Source: Carboxylicivirga sp. M1479 (GTDB lineage: Bacteria > Bacteroidota > Bacteroidia > Bacteroidales > Marinilabiliaceae). From it: 64,000 nucleotides of DNA. How positions within the stretch are numbered: position 1 is the stretch's first letter; each line of letters starts with the position of its first letter. Below the pieces are notes generated by a model. That model did not search any database. It was given only the letters and a program-made list of their open reading frames with translations, and had not been told where the DNA came from. The translations under genes and the position numbers were made by a program. The stretch spans positions 62,001 to 126,000 of the forward strand of contig NZ_VKDE01000002.1 of assembly GCF_007097485.1 (NCBI RefSeq). The letters run 5' to 3'. Of the stretch, positions 1 to 7,703 are shown piece by piece.

Positions 1-140
1 GCACGGGAGGCACTTCCGTTTTTGGGTACATCAATCAACTTGTGCGCAATATTGTTTTTCAACAGGTGATACGATAGCATGGTGCCGGCTAAACCCTGAC
101 CAATAATTAACACCTCTGTTTTGTCGTCTTTTTGCATCAT
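1..140 (-). CDS. FAD/NAD(P)-dependent oxidoreductase, N-terminal part (runs off left edge)
   Basis: Reading leftward from the ATG at 140 gives 46 codons without a stop before the window ends. After a short charged start (MMQKDDK) comes VLIIGQGLAGTMLSYHLL, a Rossmann dinucleotide-binding element with GxGxxG, followed by a second beta strand (HKLIDV). This is the beta-alpha-beta FAD-binding start of a family of flavin oxidoreductases (DAO/GidA-like type). Substrate and exact family cannot be told from the fragment. A second Met at 137 is an equally good start. It is transcribed divergently from the GH20 gene. Confidence 0.75.
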   Translation of the reverse strand, partial: MMQKDDKTEVLIIGQGLAGTMLSYHLLKNNIAHKLIDVPKNGSASR

Positions 141-559
141 AGATCATCAGCATTCGTTCTATCAAAAGAAACAAAAGAACGGCCGATTGTTCAAAGTGCG
201 GAATACCTGATGCGATTGTTTGACTTGAAAAGACCAAGTATTGCTCTCAAATGCCAGTGCATAGCTCAGTTTTGGTGTTTTGTTCTTAAGATCTTGATAA
301 TGTGCCTCATCATCCCTCTTGCATGTGTGTGTGTAACAATAGTTGACACAATTGTTCAACTATCTGTAACAAGATTTCAACTCGAAATGTGGCAGGCAAG
401 GTACTTTTGCAAGTAGTCATTTTAGGTTTTCTATCTATGCTATTTATTAAATGGAGTGAGTGACTTAATAGAAAGATGCTAAGACAGAAAACTGGCGGTA
501 TAAATAAATATTAGTTGTTTATCCCGCAACGACTGATGAATTGAACTAAACAAAAATCT
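141..559. other. Intergenic region between divergent genes
   Basis: This 419-bp gap must hold the promoters of the divergent oxidoreductase and GH20 genes. I found no perfect TAnnTTTG element on either strand. A near-dyad (GTTGA...TCAAC around AATT, 343-361) could be an operator but is imperfect. The short reading frames here have no protein-like features. Confidence 0.4.
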
Positions 560-2818
560 ATGCGACTAAATCTATTTATACTTCTCATAATTGCTAGCCT
601 GCTTGGCGCTTGCAATCAAAAGCACGAGTTAGCACCACTTAAGCTTATTCCTTATCCGGCTGAGCTGGAGCAAAGTGCCGATGTTTTAAGCATCCCTGCC
701 AAGGAATTGACGATTTCCCTTAAGGATGAAAGCATTAAGGAAATACTTAGTTCGCAATTGGCCACAGAGCACCAAATTAAGCTGGTTGATGCTGATGAGG
801 CACTTATTCGCTTTGTAAAGCTTAATGATGATGCTTTACCTGCCGAAGCTTACCGTTTAAAGGTGAATGATAAGGGCGTGCTGATTGAAGCCTCAGAAAG
901 AAGCGGTCACTTATATGCTGCACAAACCTTGCGTCAGCTGATTACGCTTAACAAGGGTCGGGTTGAGATTCCGCATGTAAGCATTAGTGATTATCCACGT
1001 TTTGCCTGGCGAGGCATGCATTTCGATGTGTCGCGCCACTTCTTTAGTGTTGATGAGGTAAAGCAGTTTTTAGATTACATGTACATGAACAAGCTCAATG
1101 TTTTTCATTGGCATTTGGTTGATGATCAGGGCTGGCGTTTAGAGATTAAGAAATACCCGAAACTAACAGAGGTGGGAGCCTGGCGCGAGCATGTTGGTTT
1201 TAATGCCAACCAGGCCAAAGGTTTAAACGAAAAATATACCGAAGCATACGGAGGATATTATACACAAGCAGATGTAAAAGAGATAGTGGCTTATGCCTCA
1301 GAACGTAATATTACTATTGTGCCTGAGATAGAATTACCGGGGCATTCAGCTGCTGCTCTTGTTGCATATCCCGAGTATTACTGTAATAATGCAGGCGAAC
1401 TAAAGATATGGGATCAGGCAGGTGTGTCGGCAGGGGTGTACTGCGCTGGCAAGGAGTCTACCTTTCAGTTTTTAGAAGATGTATTGAGCGAAACCATGGA
1501 GCTGTTTCCGGGTGAGTTTATTCACATAGGAGGCGATGAAACACCCAAAGATACCTGGCTGGCTTGCCCCGATTGCCGCAAGCGCATGAAGCAGGAAAAT
1601 GCACATGATGAGCATGAGTTGCAGAGTTATTTTGTGCACCGTATTGAGAAATTTTTGAATAAGCACGATAGGCGCCTGATTGGTTGGGACGAGATACTGG
1701 ACGGTGGATTGGCACAGAGTGCGGCCGTGATGTCGTGGCGTGGTGTAGCAGGTGGTGTTAAAGCTGCCGAGGCTGGTCACGATGTGGTGATGACACCCAT
1801 GTTTCCGTATTATTTTAACCATACACAAAACCATTTGCCAACATCCCCAGGGCATCCAGGCATTAGCACCCTGCGCGATGTGTATACCTTTCCATCTATT
1901 CCACAGGATATATCGGCCGATAAAAGGCAGCATGTGATTGGTGTGCAGGCTAATTTATGGAGCGAGTACATGCCCTTATTTAAGCACATCGAGCATAATT
2001 TATTCCCCCGTGTGTATGCCCTTGCTGAGGTGGCTTGGAGCCCGGCCATACGGGAGTGGGACGATTTTCATCAACGCGTGAAGCTTACACTGCCAATGCT
2101 CGAAAAGCATGGTGTTAAAGCAGGTGAAATAAGCTACCATGTACGCATTAATGTCAGTCCTAATTATGAGAATAAAACGGCAGACATAGAATTCGTTACC
2201 GAACGCTCTAATCCTGTTTATTACACCATCGATTGCAGCGAGCCCACTACCAACAGCCAAGTGTATAAAGCACCTTTTGTGTTGGAAGCCGATGCACACA
2301 TTAAAGCCTGTCAGTTTAAAAGGGATGGTAGCACCACTTACATATCAGAAAAACAATTGATTTTTCATAAAGCATTTGGCAAACCCTATGAGCTTAAGTA
2401 TGCCTATGCACCGCAGTACGATGGTGGTGGACGCTATGGTTTAACCAATGGTTTTTTGGGTGTTGAAGTGGGTGTAGAAGAAAAGCCCATTGATTTGGTG
2501 ATTGATTTGGGCGAAGTAACGGAGATCAGCCATATTAATTCGCGCTTTAAAAATGCGCCACTATCGTGGGTATTTGGCCCACAAAAGGTAAGCTACCACG
2601 TGTCGGCCACGGGTGATGAATATACCAATGTGGCGGTATTTGAGCCTGGCGTTACCGAGAGTGATGTAAATGAAATTGTACAATACCCCATTGATTTTAA
2701 ACCAACGAAAGTGCGCTATGTGCACATTGTAGCCGAGAGTGTGGGAGTGTGTCCATCATGGCATCCGGCTGCAGGCGGTAAAGCCTGGTTGTTTTCCGAT
2801 GAGGTAATTGTGAAGTAA
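560..2818 (+). CDS. Beta-N-acetylhexosaminidase, GH20, lipoprotein
   Basis: A 752-residue exo-hexosaminidase that removes terminal GlcNAc/GalNAc from chitin fragments or glycans. The N-terminus is a lipoprotein signal with lipobox LLGAC, so it is probably anchored in the outer membrane or facing the periplasm. A GH20b-type alpha/beta domain (about 25-145) precedes the TIM barrel, with FDVSRHFF, HWHLVDDQGWRLEI, and the catalytic Asp-Glu pair in HIGGDETPKDTW (D326/E327), which fits the substrate-assisted mechanism of the family. The C-terminal 200 residues fit a chitobiase-like/FN3 segment and a discoidin-like (F5/8 type C) carbohydrate-binding module. A strong terminator follows at 2974. It looks like a monocistronic, intact gene. 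Confidence 0.95.
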   Translation: MRLNLFILLIIASLLGACNQKHELAPLKLIPYPAELEQSADVLSIPAKELTISLKDESIKEILSSQLATEHQIKLVDADEALIRFVKLNDDALPAEAYRLKVNDKGVLIEASERSGHLYAAQTLRQLITLNKGRVEIPHVSISDYPRFAWRGMHFDVSRHFFSVDEVKQFLDYMYMNKLNVFHWHLVDDQGWRLEIKKYPKLTEVGAWREHVGFNANQAKGLNEKYTEAYGGYYTQADVKEIVAYASERNITIVPEIELPGHSAAALVAYPEYYCNNAGELKIWDQAGVSAGVYCAGKESTFQFLEDVLSETMELFPGEFIHIGGDETPKDTWLACPDCRKRMKQENAHDEHELQSYFVHRIEKFLNKHDRRLIGWDEILDGGLAQSAAVMSWRGVAGGVKAAEAGHDVVMTPMFPYYFNHTQNHLPTSPGHPGISTLRDVYTFPSIPQDISADKRQHVIGVQANLWSEYMPLFKHIEHNLFPRVYALAEVAWSPAIREWDDFHQRVKLTLPMLEKHGVKAGEISYHVRINVSPNYENKTADIEFVTERSNPVYYTIDCSEPTTNSQVYKAPFVLEADAHIKACQFKRDGSTTYISEKQLIFHKAFGKPYELKYAYAPQYDGGGRYGLTNGFLGVEVGVEEKPIDLVIDLGEVTEISHINSRFKNAPLSWVFGPQKVSYHVSATGDEYTNVAVFEPGVTESDVNEIVQYPIDFKPTKVRYVHIVAESVGVCPSWHPAAGGKAWLFSDEVIVK

Positions 2819-2858
2819 AAAATTGAATCGAGAAAAGTGTCCAAAAGTTCAACATCTT

Positions 2859-2909
2859 GTTCACTGAGCAAAGTCGAGGTGTTTATCATCTCGACTGCGC
2901 TCGATGAAC
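2859..2909. repeat. Imperfect 20-bp inverted repeat (dispersed-type palindrome)
   Basis: Arms 2859-2878 and 2890-2909 pair with four mismatches around an 11-nt loop. The arms contain TGAGCAAAGTCGAG and CTCGACTGCGCTCGA, the kind of mobile intergenic palindrome often seen between Bacteroidota genes. It lies between the GH20 stop and its terminator, so it would be in the mRNA 3' end. Confidence 0.7.
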
Positions 2910-2973
2910 GACAGAATGCTAGAGTGTTTTGCGCTTGTGATTCGTAAAAATATTTGGTGTAGTTAGTAGTAAT

Positions 2974-3020
2974 CGCCTCCTGCTTGTATAACGTGCAAGA
3001 GGAGGCGTTTTGTTTCTTTT
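2974..3020 (+). terminator. Rho-independent terminator after GH20
   Basis: The stem pairs CGCCTCC (2974-2980) with GGAGGCG (3001-3007), extended by TGCTTG/GCAAG with a one-base bulge, and is followed by TTTTGTTTCTTTT (3008-3020). Confidence 0.85.
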
Positions 3021-3190
3021 ATACCAATGGCCTAATTATTTGGCTATCCGCCCAAACTGTACTTACTTTTTGTTCAAAACTAAACACAGGGGCACGGAGC
3101 CGCAGAGCTATTTATTGCTCGCTTTGGGGAAACTGCTTGAAAGACTGATGAATAGATTGTTAGATTCAGAGAATTCGCTTTTAAGCATTC

Positions 3191-3300
3191 TAACCACCTC
3201 CCCACTTCGTGGTACTCCTCCTTGGCAAGGAGGAGAGGGATGAAAAATCTTCCCCTCCTGAATTTTAGGAGGGGTGCCGACAGGCGGGGTGGTGTAATTA
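3191..3300. repeat. Compound palindromic intergenic element
   Basis: Nested inverted repeats: an outer CCACC...GGTGG pair, a CCCACTTCGTGG mini-hairpin, CTCCTCCTT/AAGGAGGAG around GGC (3216-3236), and CCCCTCCT/AGGAGGGG (3252-3274). The structure resembles dispersed palindromic elements of Bacteroidota; no reading frame across it is convincing. Confidence 0.65.
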
Positions 3301-3489
3301 GTTTTAAAAGCAATTTCCCTGTTAATAGATTGTGAGATAATGGATGTTAGATTTAGTCCTGCATCCTTGTGTGTGGGGCTTTTATTAGAAGTCCGAAGAT
3401 CGAAGAAATTGACAGCTTGGTTAGGAAGGCTGATTGCGAGCATGCGATCGTAAGTGAACTTCTTAACAGAATAAAACACTACTGGCAGC

Positions 3490-3780
3490 CTTACACATAG
3501 CACTGGCGGACTTACATATACAACCGACCGCCTTACATACGCCACTGCCATGCTTACATATCGTGCTGACGCATTTACATATTCCATCAAGCACCTATGT
3601 ATACACAACTGCCGGCCTTACATAGCCCGCTGGCAGAGTTACATATTACGCTGCCGGTCTTACATACGGCGCTGGCGGTGTTGCACATAACACTGGCAGC
3701 CTTACATACAGCACTGGCACCATTACATATCAATCTGTCGGTCTTACATATGGCGCTGTCATGCTTACATATGGCATTGA
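3490..3780. repeat. Degenerate 21-bp minisatellite, about 13-14 units
   Basis: Units start with a conserved cTTACATA followed by a variable centre and usually CTGgC, for example at 3490, 3511, 3532, 3553, 3574, and in phase again to 3764. One unit (starting 3595) is 22 bp, which shifts the register once. Because 21 is a multiple of three, the array creates long open frames on both strands encoding heptapeptide repeats (LHTALAV type on +, YVSMAVA type on -); neither has a signal, start context or homology I recognise. No unique spacers, so it is not a CRISPR array. Confidence 0.8.
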
Positions 3781-3820
3781 AATAACATCCTGTTACGCAA
3801 GCAAAGAATAATCAATTAAT

Positions 3821-3860
3821 CTTATATTTATTAACACTTTTAAAATCGCCAGAAAAATGA
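3821..3860 (+). repeat. Shared leader block, copy A (upstream of FISUMP lipoprotein)
   Basis: This 5' block (TTATATTTAT, then CACTTTTAAAATCGCCAGA and the ATG) recurs almost unchanged before the lipoprotein at 5893, and its last 24 bases recur before the lipoprotein at 4778. Here only the non-coding part is shared. TATATTTA inside it is a 7/8 match to the -7 element. Confidence 0.75.
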
Positions 3861-4594
3861 AAGAAATGAAAATTAAAGTATTTATTGCCATCCTAAGCGT
3901 TTTAATACTGGGAGTAGGATGCAGTAAAAACAATCCACCACCCTACAATGAAATGAATGGGCGCAGCACAGCCATTTTTAACCCGGATAAAAAATACGGA
4001 AATGTGAGTGACATTGATGGCAATGTGTACAAAACCATCAAGATTGGTGACCAAACCTGGATGGCTGAAAACCTGCGTGTTACCCGTTTCCGAAATGGTG
4101 ATGCCATAATCAATATTACCGACAACGACATGTGGAGTATTCAGGAAGTAGCTGCCTATTGCAACTACAATAATACCGAGGACTTGGACACCATAGCTAC
4201 CTATGGCCGACTCTATAACTGGTATGCAGCAGGCGACAGCCGTAACATTGCACCCAAGGGCTGGCGCGTGGCCACTCCCGAGGACTGGAATATACTGATA
4301 GACCACCTCGGGGGCGATGCCCTTGCCGGAGGCAAACTCAAGGAAGCTGGAGATGAACACTGGGAATCACCCAATGAAGCAGATAACAGCAGTGGTTTTA
4401 CCGGCCAACCGGGTGGGTGGCGACATATTGATAAAGGCATGCAAGCTTTTTCTCGTTATGGTGTCTGGTGGACAAATGGACAAGCTGGACAGGAATCTGC
4501 GGCCTATATTCAGCTTTTCACTTGGAGCACTAAAACTTATCCTGGATTCCATTTTATAGTCAACGGATTTTCCATCCGTTGCATTAAAGACTAA
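3857..4594 (+). CDS. FISUMP-domain lipoprotein
   Basis: A 245-residue secreted lipoprotein (signal ending LILGVGC). After a short linker it carries the Fibrobacter succinogenes major paralogous (FISUMP) domain: DIDGNVYKTIKIGDQTWM, then MAENLR, GRLYNWYAA, PKGWRVATPEDW, GGWR and a terminal GFSIRCIKD. Such domains are common in surface lipoproteins of Bacteroidota and Fibrobacterota; the molecular function is not known. The ATG at 3866 is an alternative start. The gene follows the minisatellite and shares its leader with two later lipoprotein genes. Confidence 0.85.
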   Translation: MKEMKIKVFIAILSVLILGVGCSKNNPPPYNEMNGRSTAIFNPDKKYGNVSDIDGNVYKTIKIGDQTWMAENLRVTRFRNGDAIINITDNDMWSIQEVAAYCNYNNTEDLDTIATYGRLYNWYAAGDSRNIAPKGWRVATPEDWNILIDHLGGDALAGGKLKEAGDEHWESPNEADNSSGFTGQPGGWRHIDKGMQAFSRYGVWWTNGQAGQESAAYIQLFTWSTKTYPGFHFIVNGFSIRCIKD

Positions 4595-4610
4595 CTTAAA
4601 ACCGAACAAA

Positions 4611-4742
4611 ATGAAAAACATTATACAAATTTCAATTATCTTATTACTAATAAGTGCAAGCACAAGTAGTATTGCACAGAGTTTCACTGTAGATGTTCCT
4701 TCAACCTATCTACATGGCGACTACACTACCAAAACCATATAA
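4611..4742 (+). pseudogene. Signal-peptide stub of a secreted protein (43 aa)
   Basis: Starts 16 nt after the FISUMP stop. It encodes a clean Sec signal peptide (MKNIIQISIILLLISAS, cleavage near SIAQ) followed by about 21 residues (SFTVDVPSTYLHGDYTTKTI) and a stop. Only the N-terminal end of a normal secreted protein is present, and no continuation is visible in another frame before the next leader block. I read it as a remnant left by deletion, although a genuine small secreted peptide cannot be excluded. Confidence 0.5.
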
Positions 4743-4754
4743 ACACAAAAAATT

Positions 4755-4868
4755 ACACCTTTAAAATCGCCAGAAAAATGAACAAACAACTCTTAAATTT
4801 TAGCAAACTCACCCTGCCCATTATGCTTATAGGTATAATATTGATGGGAAGTGGATGTGAGGAAGACG
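4755..4868 (+). repeat. Shared leader and signal-peptide block, copy B
   Basis: Matches copy C (5858-5975) both in the 24 bases before the ATG (TTTAAAATCGCCAGAAAA) and through the lipoprotein signal sequence to GSGCEE. The downstream protein bodies are unrelated, so the boundary of similarity falls just after the lipidated cysteine. Confidence 0.75.
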
Positions 4869-5353
4869 ACAAAAAACCCGAACTACCACCCATAACACAA
4901 AGTGGTGAAAATACCTTTGGCTGCCTTGTTGATGGAGAAGTGTGGCTGCCAAAAAAAGGTATGATTACAACACCTCCTTTTAGCGTGTCCAATTATCAAT
5001 ATGATGACGGACGCTGGCTCATTATAGCCAATAATTTAAAACAAAGTATTTATTTTTATATGTGCCAGGACTCACTACTTAAGGGCTCAACAACATTCCT
5101 AATTGAGTCTTTAGATAATTGTTCCACTGCAAGCTTTTATGATGAATCGGAAGAATCTCGTGAAAGCAAGAAATATAGGACAGATGGAGATGCCTTTAAC
5201 GGACAATTGATTATCACTCGATTTGATTTAGAAGAGCTAATTATCGCCGGCACCTTTTACTTCGACGCTATAAATGACAATGGCAATGTTGTTAAAATAC
5301 GGGAAGGACGATTTGATTTAAAATTTCCAAATTATAATCCATTTATTGAATAA
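4778..5353 (+). CDS. Lipoprotein of unknown function (191 aa)
   Basis: Signal peptide with lipobox MGSGC, then an acidic linker (EEDDKKPELPPI) and a body starting NTFGCLVDGEVWLP, a motif seen at the start of many small Bacteroidota lipoproteins that lack a known function. The rest is predicted beta-rich (INDNGNVVKIREGRFDLKF). Its N-terminal 30 residues are nearly the same as those of the lipoprotein at 5893, while the bodies differ. Followed 18 nt later by another gene stub. Confidence 0.7.
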   Translation: MNKQLLNFSKLTLPIMLIGIILMGSGCEEDDKKPELPPITQSGENTFGCLVDGEVWLPKKGMITTPPFSVSNYQYDDGRWLIIANNLKQSIYFYMCQDSLLKGSTTFLIESLDNCSTASFYDESEESRESKKYRTDGDAFNGQLIITRFDLEELIIAGTFYFDAINDNGNVVKIREGRFDLKFPNYNPFIE

Positions 5354-5371
5354 CTCCAAAAAACCTAAACC

Positions 5372-5524
5372 ATGAAATTAAAATATTTTACACTCATTAC
5401 ATTTATTTGCATGTGCTCATTTTTAGATGCACAAACATTTCAAGAAAAAATCAATAGCATATTTGAGCATGTAGATTTAAGCCAGGTACCCTCGCTAGCG
5501 CAGATTTGTAATCTGTGCTATTAG
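5372..5524 (+). pseudogene. 5' remnant of a large secreted protein gene, cut by a REP/RAYT insertion
   Basis: A signal peptide (MKLKYFTLITFICMCSFLDA) is followed by QTFQEKINSIFEHVDLSQVP. From memory, a VDxSQVP segment near the N-terminus is typical of long Bacteroidota exported proteins, where it is followed by GLLxxYG. Here the frame runs straight into the REP hairpin at 5497 and stops at 5522. The break point coincides with the start of the mobile element, so this gene was disrupted by it; the 3' part is not visible on the other side. Confidence 0.65.
5490..5520. repeat. REP-like palindrome, left end of RAYT element
   Basis: Stem AGCGCAGATT (5497-5506) and AATCTGTGCT (5510-5519) with a TGT loop and one G-T wobble, preceded by CTCGCT. 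It is the inverted counterpart of the palindrome at 5751-5775. Confidence 0.8.
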
Positions 5525-5589
5525 GCTTTAATATAAAAGCTAACTATTGCAGTCGGACTTTTGTATACTTAAATTCCAAACCACTACCT

Positions 5590-5745
5590 ATGAGCCGCAA
5601 GTATAAGTTCCACAATCCTGAAGGTATTTATTTTATCAGCTTTGCCGTTCAGGGCTGGATTGATGTGTTCACTCGTAATTGTTACAAAGACATACTTATT
5701 GAAAGTCTGAAGTATTGTCAAGAAAAGAAAGGTTTTGCTTATTAA
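5590..5745 (+). pseudogene. Truncated REP-associated tyrosine transposase (RAYT), N-terminal 51 aa
   Basis: Starts MSRKYKFHNPEGIYFISFAV and continues WIDVFTRNCYKDILIESLKYC before stopping at 5745. This matches the N-terminus of Y1/HUH-type RAYT proteins of Bacteroidota. A complete family member is about 150-190 residues and would next carry the HUH histidine pair and catalytic Tyr; both are absent, so the protein cannot be an active nuclease. Inverted REP palindromes lie on both sides (5490 and 5751), as expected for this family. The deletion has removed everything between the CQEKKGF segment and the right REP. Confidence 0.8.
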
Positions 5746-5750
5746 GTAAA

Positions 5751-5775
5751 TGGCACGGATTGCAAATCCGCGCTA
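5751..5775. repeat. REP-like palindrome, right end of RAYT element
   Basis: GCACGGATT (5753-5761) and AATCCGCGC (5765-5773) around GCA, followed by TAGC. Its reverse complement GCTAGCGCGGATTTGCAATC lines up with the left palindrome, so the two are inverted relative to each other. Confidence 0.8.
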
Positions 5776-5857
5776 GCACGGGCCAGCACGGCATCTTAGT
5801 AAGCATCATGCAAATAAAGATTGCATCCTGCACGCAACCATCTAATTATTTAACGAT

Positions 5858-5975
5858 CTTATATTTATATGCACTTTTATATCGCCAGAAAAATGAAAAG
5901 ACAACTTTTAAGTTTTAGTAAACTCACCCTGCTTATTGTGTTGGTATTGATGGGAAGTGGATGTGAGGAAGAAGC
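5858..5975 (+). repeat. Shared leader and signal-peptide block, copy C
   Basis: Contains the TTATATTTAT and CACTTTTATATCGCCAGA leader of copy A, plus the signal-peptide coding part of copy B up to GSGCEEE. It is the only copy carrying both halves, so it may resemble the ancestral unit most. Confidence 0.75.
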
Positions 5976-6333
5976 TAATATCCCTTTGCTAGGAATATGG
6001 AAATGCAAAGGTTTTTACACTTCAAATCCAGAATCATTTAAACAGATAATGCCTGAGGATTGTAAAAGTTGTTACACTCTGGAATTAAAATCAAATGGAA
6101 CGGTAGCAGGTCAAACATCCACTAATGAAGTCATGGGTTTTTATGAGGTAAACCCCTCGTTAAAGCAAATTAGTTTTACCAATTTTGGAGGTACTGAAAT
6201 AAATGAACTCTTTGATGGAAGGCAATATGTTGAAGCGATTTTACAGGTTCATTCGTACCAGATCAATGATCTGGGAGAATTACTTCTTTTTTACGCAAAT
6301 GAGAGCCAGTATTTACTTTTTGTAGCTGATTAA
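5893..6333 (+). CDS. Small lipoprotein, META/lipocalin-like (146 aa)
   Basis: I chose the ATG at 5893 because it corresponds exactly to the start of the paralogous leader at 4778; an in-frame upstream ATG (5869) lies in the leader. The signal ends with LMGSGC. The mature part begins with LLGIWKCKGFY and contains YTLELKSNGTVAG, MGFYEV and LLLFYANESQYLLFVAD, an order of strands resembling the META (HslJ-like) or lipocalin-like small domains of Bacteroidota lipoproteins. This fold assignment is an inference. A terminator follows at 6394. Confidence 0.7.
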   Translation: MKRQLLSFSKLTLLIVLVLMGSGCEEEANIPLLGIWKCKGFYTSNPESFKQIMPEDCKSCYTLELKSNGTVAGQTSTNEVMGFYEVNPSLKQISFTNFGGTEINELFDGRQYVEAILQVHSYQINDLGELLLFYANESQYLLFVAD

Positions 6334-6393
6334 TGTAGGTGTCTAGTGGCATTTGATTTATAGGTTGAAATCTTAACTAAATGCTTAATAAAA

Positions 6394-6420
6394 GCCGCTT
6401 TCGAAAGAGAGCGGTTTTTG
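6394..6420 (+). terminator. Rho-independent terminator
   Basis: CCGCT (6395-6399) pairs with AGCGG (6410-6414), with an inner CTTTC/GAAAG alternative, followed by TTTTTG. It ends the lipoprotein stretch. Confidence 0.75.
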
Positions 6421-6483
6421 TGTTTTAAGGATGCGATCTTTATTTGCGGGGTGTAGATAAAGATCCCATCCGTTTACGCCATG

Positions 6484-7176
6484 TTAAAAAAGCTTGGGAC
6501 TATCCATTTGTAACTGCCACTCAATTGCTTCTTTTCCTTTAGATGTCAAATATTTATTGGTTTGGCTAAAATGTTGGTTGCCTAAAAAACCACGGTAGGC
6601 CGATAAAGGAGAGGGGTGCACCGATGACAGAATGCAGTGCTTTGTTTCATCAATTAGTTTGGCTTTTTTTTGCGCATAAGCCCCCCATAAAAGAAATACC
6701 ACATGTTCCGATTGCTCGGCAATGGTTTGTATCACATGATCAGTGAATGTTTCCCAGCCCTTTTTTTGATGTGAGCCCGCCTTATGCGCTTCTACAGTTA
6801 AGGTAGCGTTGAGTAGTAATACACCTTGCTTAGCCCATTGTTCCAGGTTGCCATGGTCGGGTATAATAAAGCCCACATCCTGGTTTAGCTCTTTGTAAAT
6901 ATTAAGCAGCGATGGCGGTATTTTAATGCCTTTGTTAACCGAAAAACATAAGCCGTGCGCCTGACCAGGACCGTGGTAAGGATCTTGTCCCAATATTACC
7001 ACTTTGGTTCGTTCAAAAGGGCACAAGTCAAAAGCTTTGAATACCTGTTCCTTGGGTGGATAGATGGTTTTGTGTTGGTAGGCGTCATCAACAAAAGTGC
7101 TTAGCTCTTGATAATAGGGTTTGTCAAACTCAGTTTGTAATACTTGTTTCCATCCCGCTTCTATAGTTGCTTCCAT
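6484..7176 (-). CDS. ung: Uracil-DNA glycosylase, family 1
   Basis: A 230-residue base-excision repair enzyme removing uracil from DNA. All family-1 signatures are present: the water-activating loop VVILGQDPYHGPGQAHGLCF with catalytic Asp65, the uracil-pocket segment LLLNATLTV, and the leucine/minor-groove loop HPSPLSAYRGF followed by GNQHFSQTN. Length and motif spacing are normal for the family. It stands alone, with an unusual repeat-rich gap behind its start. Confidence 0.98.
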   Translation of the reverse strand: MEATIEAGWKQVLQTEFDKPYYQELSTFVDDAYQHKTIYPPKEQVFKAFDLCPFERTKVVILGQDPYHGPGQAHGLCFSVNKGIKIPPSLLNIYKELNQDVGFIIPDHGNLEQWAKQGVLLLNATLTVEAHKAGSHQKKGWETFTDHVIQTIAEQSEHVVFLLWGAYAQKKAKLIDETKHCILSSVHPSPLSAYRGFLGNQHFSQTNKYLTSKGKEAIEWQLQMDSPKLF

Positions 7177-7288
7177 GCTTGTATGCTGTGGTTAATGTTG
7201 GTGTAAAAATAGTAAATAATATAAAGGCTTGAGCTTGACTTTGACCTTGCATGCTTTCACTGTTGAAGTATAGCTATGGTTGTTTAAA

Positions 7289-7700
7289 AGTTAAACCACT
7301 TCGTGGTTTTCGCCGTAGGTTTCTTGTTCTCCATAGATTTTATCTATGGCTATTCATGTTGTATCACTTCGTGATTTTATTGGCAGTATGAAAGTCTCAG
7401 CGTTCTCTTTTTACTCTGCGGTAAAGCAATGGATTGTGAAAAAATCTTGTCGTTATTTGCGGTTTTGGCGCAAGGTTTTTGTGCACTATAAATTCCATCA
7501 ATGGTTATTCATGTTGGATCACTCCGTGATTTTGTGACGCTATGGGTAGCTCAGCGCTCCCTTTTTACTCTGCGGTTTAGCTAAGTTTGTTAGATTCTTG
7601 ACGTTATTTGTGGTTTAGGCGCAGGTATCTTGTTCCCGATAGATTCCATCTTTGGCTATTTATGTTGTATCACTTCGTGATAATGTGATTCCTGTGGATT
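7289..7700. repeat. Two to three tandem copies of a dispersed hairpin-rich repeat
   Basis: Copy 1 covers about 7289-7470, copy 2 about 7471-7625, and a partial copy follows to about 7700. Each is built from small hairpins in the same order: CCACTTCGTGG, CCATAGAT/ATCTATGG, ATCACTTCGTGAT, then a TTTTTACTCTGCGGT block and a TTATTTGCGG block. A fourth copy lies at 11661-11846. Reading frames in it (for example 7346-7537) are repeat-derived. The gap between ung and the porin holds no recognisable gene. Confidence 0.75.
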
Positions 7701-7703
7701 CAC

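Noticed and set aside
343-361. Operator-like dyad between the oxidoreductase and GH20 genes
   Set aside because: Arms and centre have different axes of symmetry, so it is not a true palindrome.
132-416. 94-aa plus-strand frame in the left intergenic region
   Set aside because: Overlaps the start of the oxidoreductase gene on the other strand and shows no recognisable domain.
3108-3608. 166-aa minus-strand frame over the same region
   Set aside because: Runs through two different repeat elements (palindrome at 3191 and the minisatellite) and changes composition between them; not a plausible protein.
3490-3780. CRISPR-like periodicity
   Set aside because: Units of 21 bp are back to back with no unique spacers, and no cas genes are in the window. 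The same holds for 17230-17339.
3597-3785. Open frame encoding LHTALAV-type heptapeptide repeats
   Set aside because: Entirely inside the 21-bp minisatellite; because 21 is divisible by three any stop-free unit gives a long frame. No start context or homology.
7346-7537. 63-aa frame between ung and the porin
   Set aside because: Lies within the dispersed hairpin-rich repeat, so it is repeat-derived.
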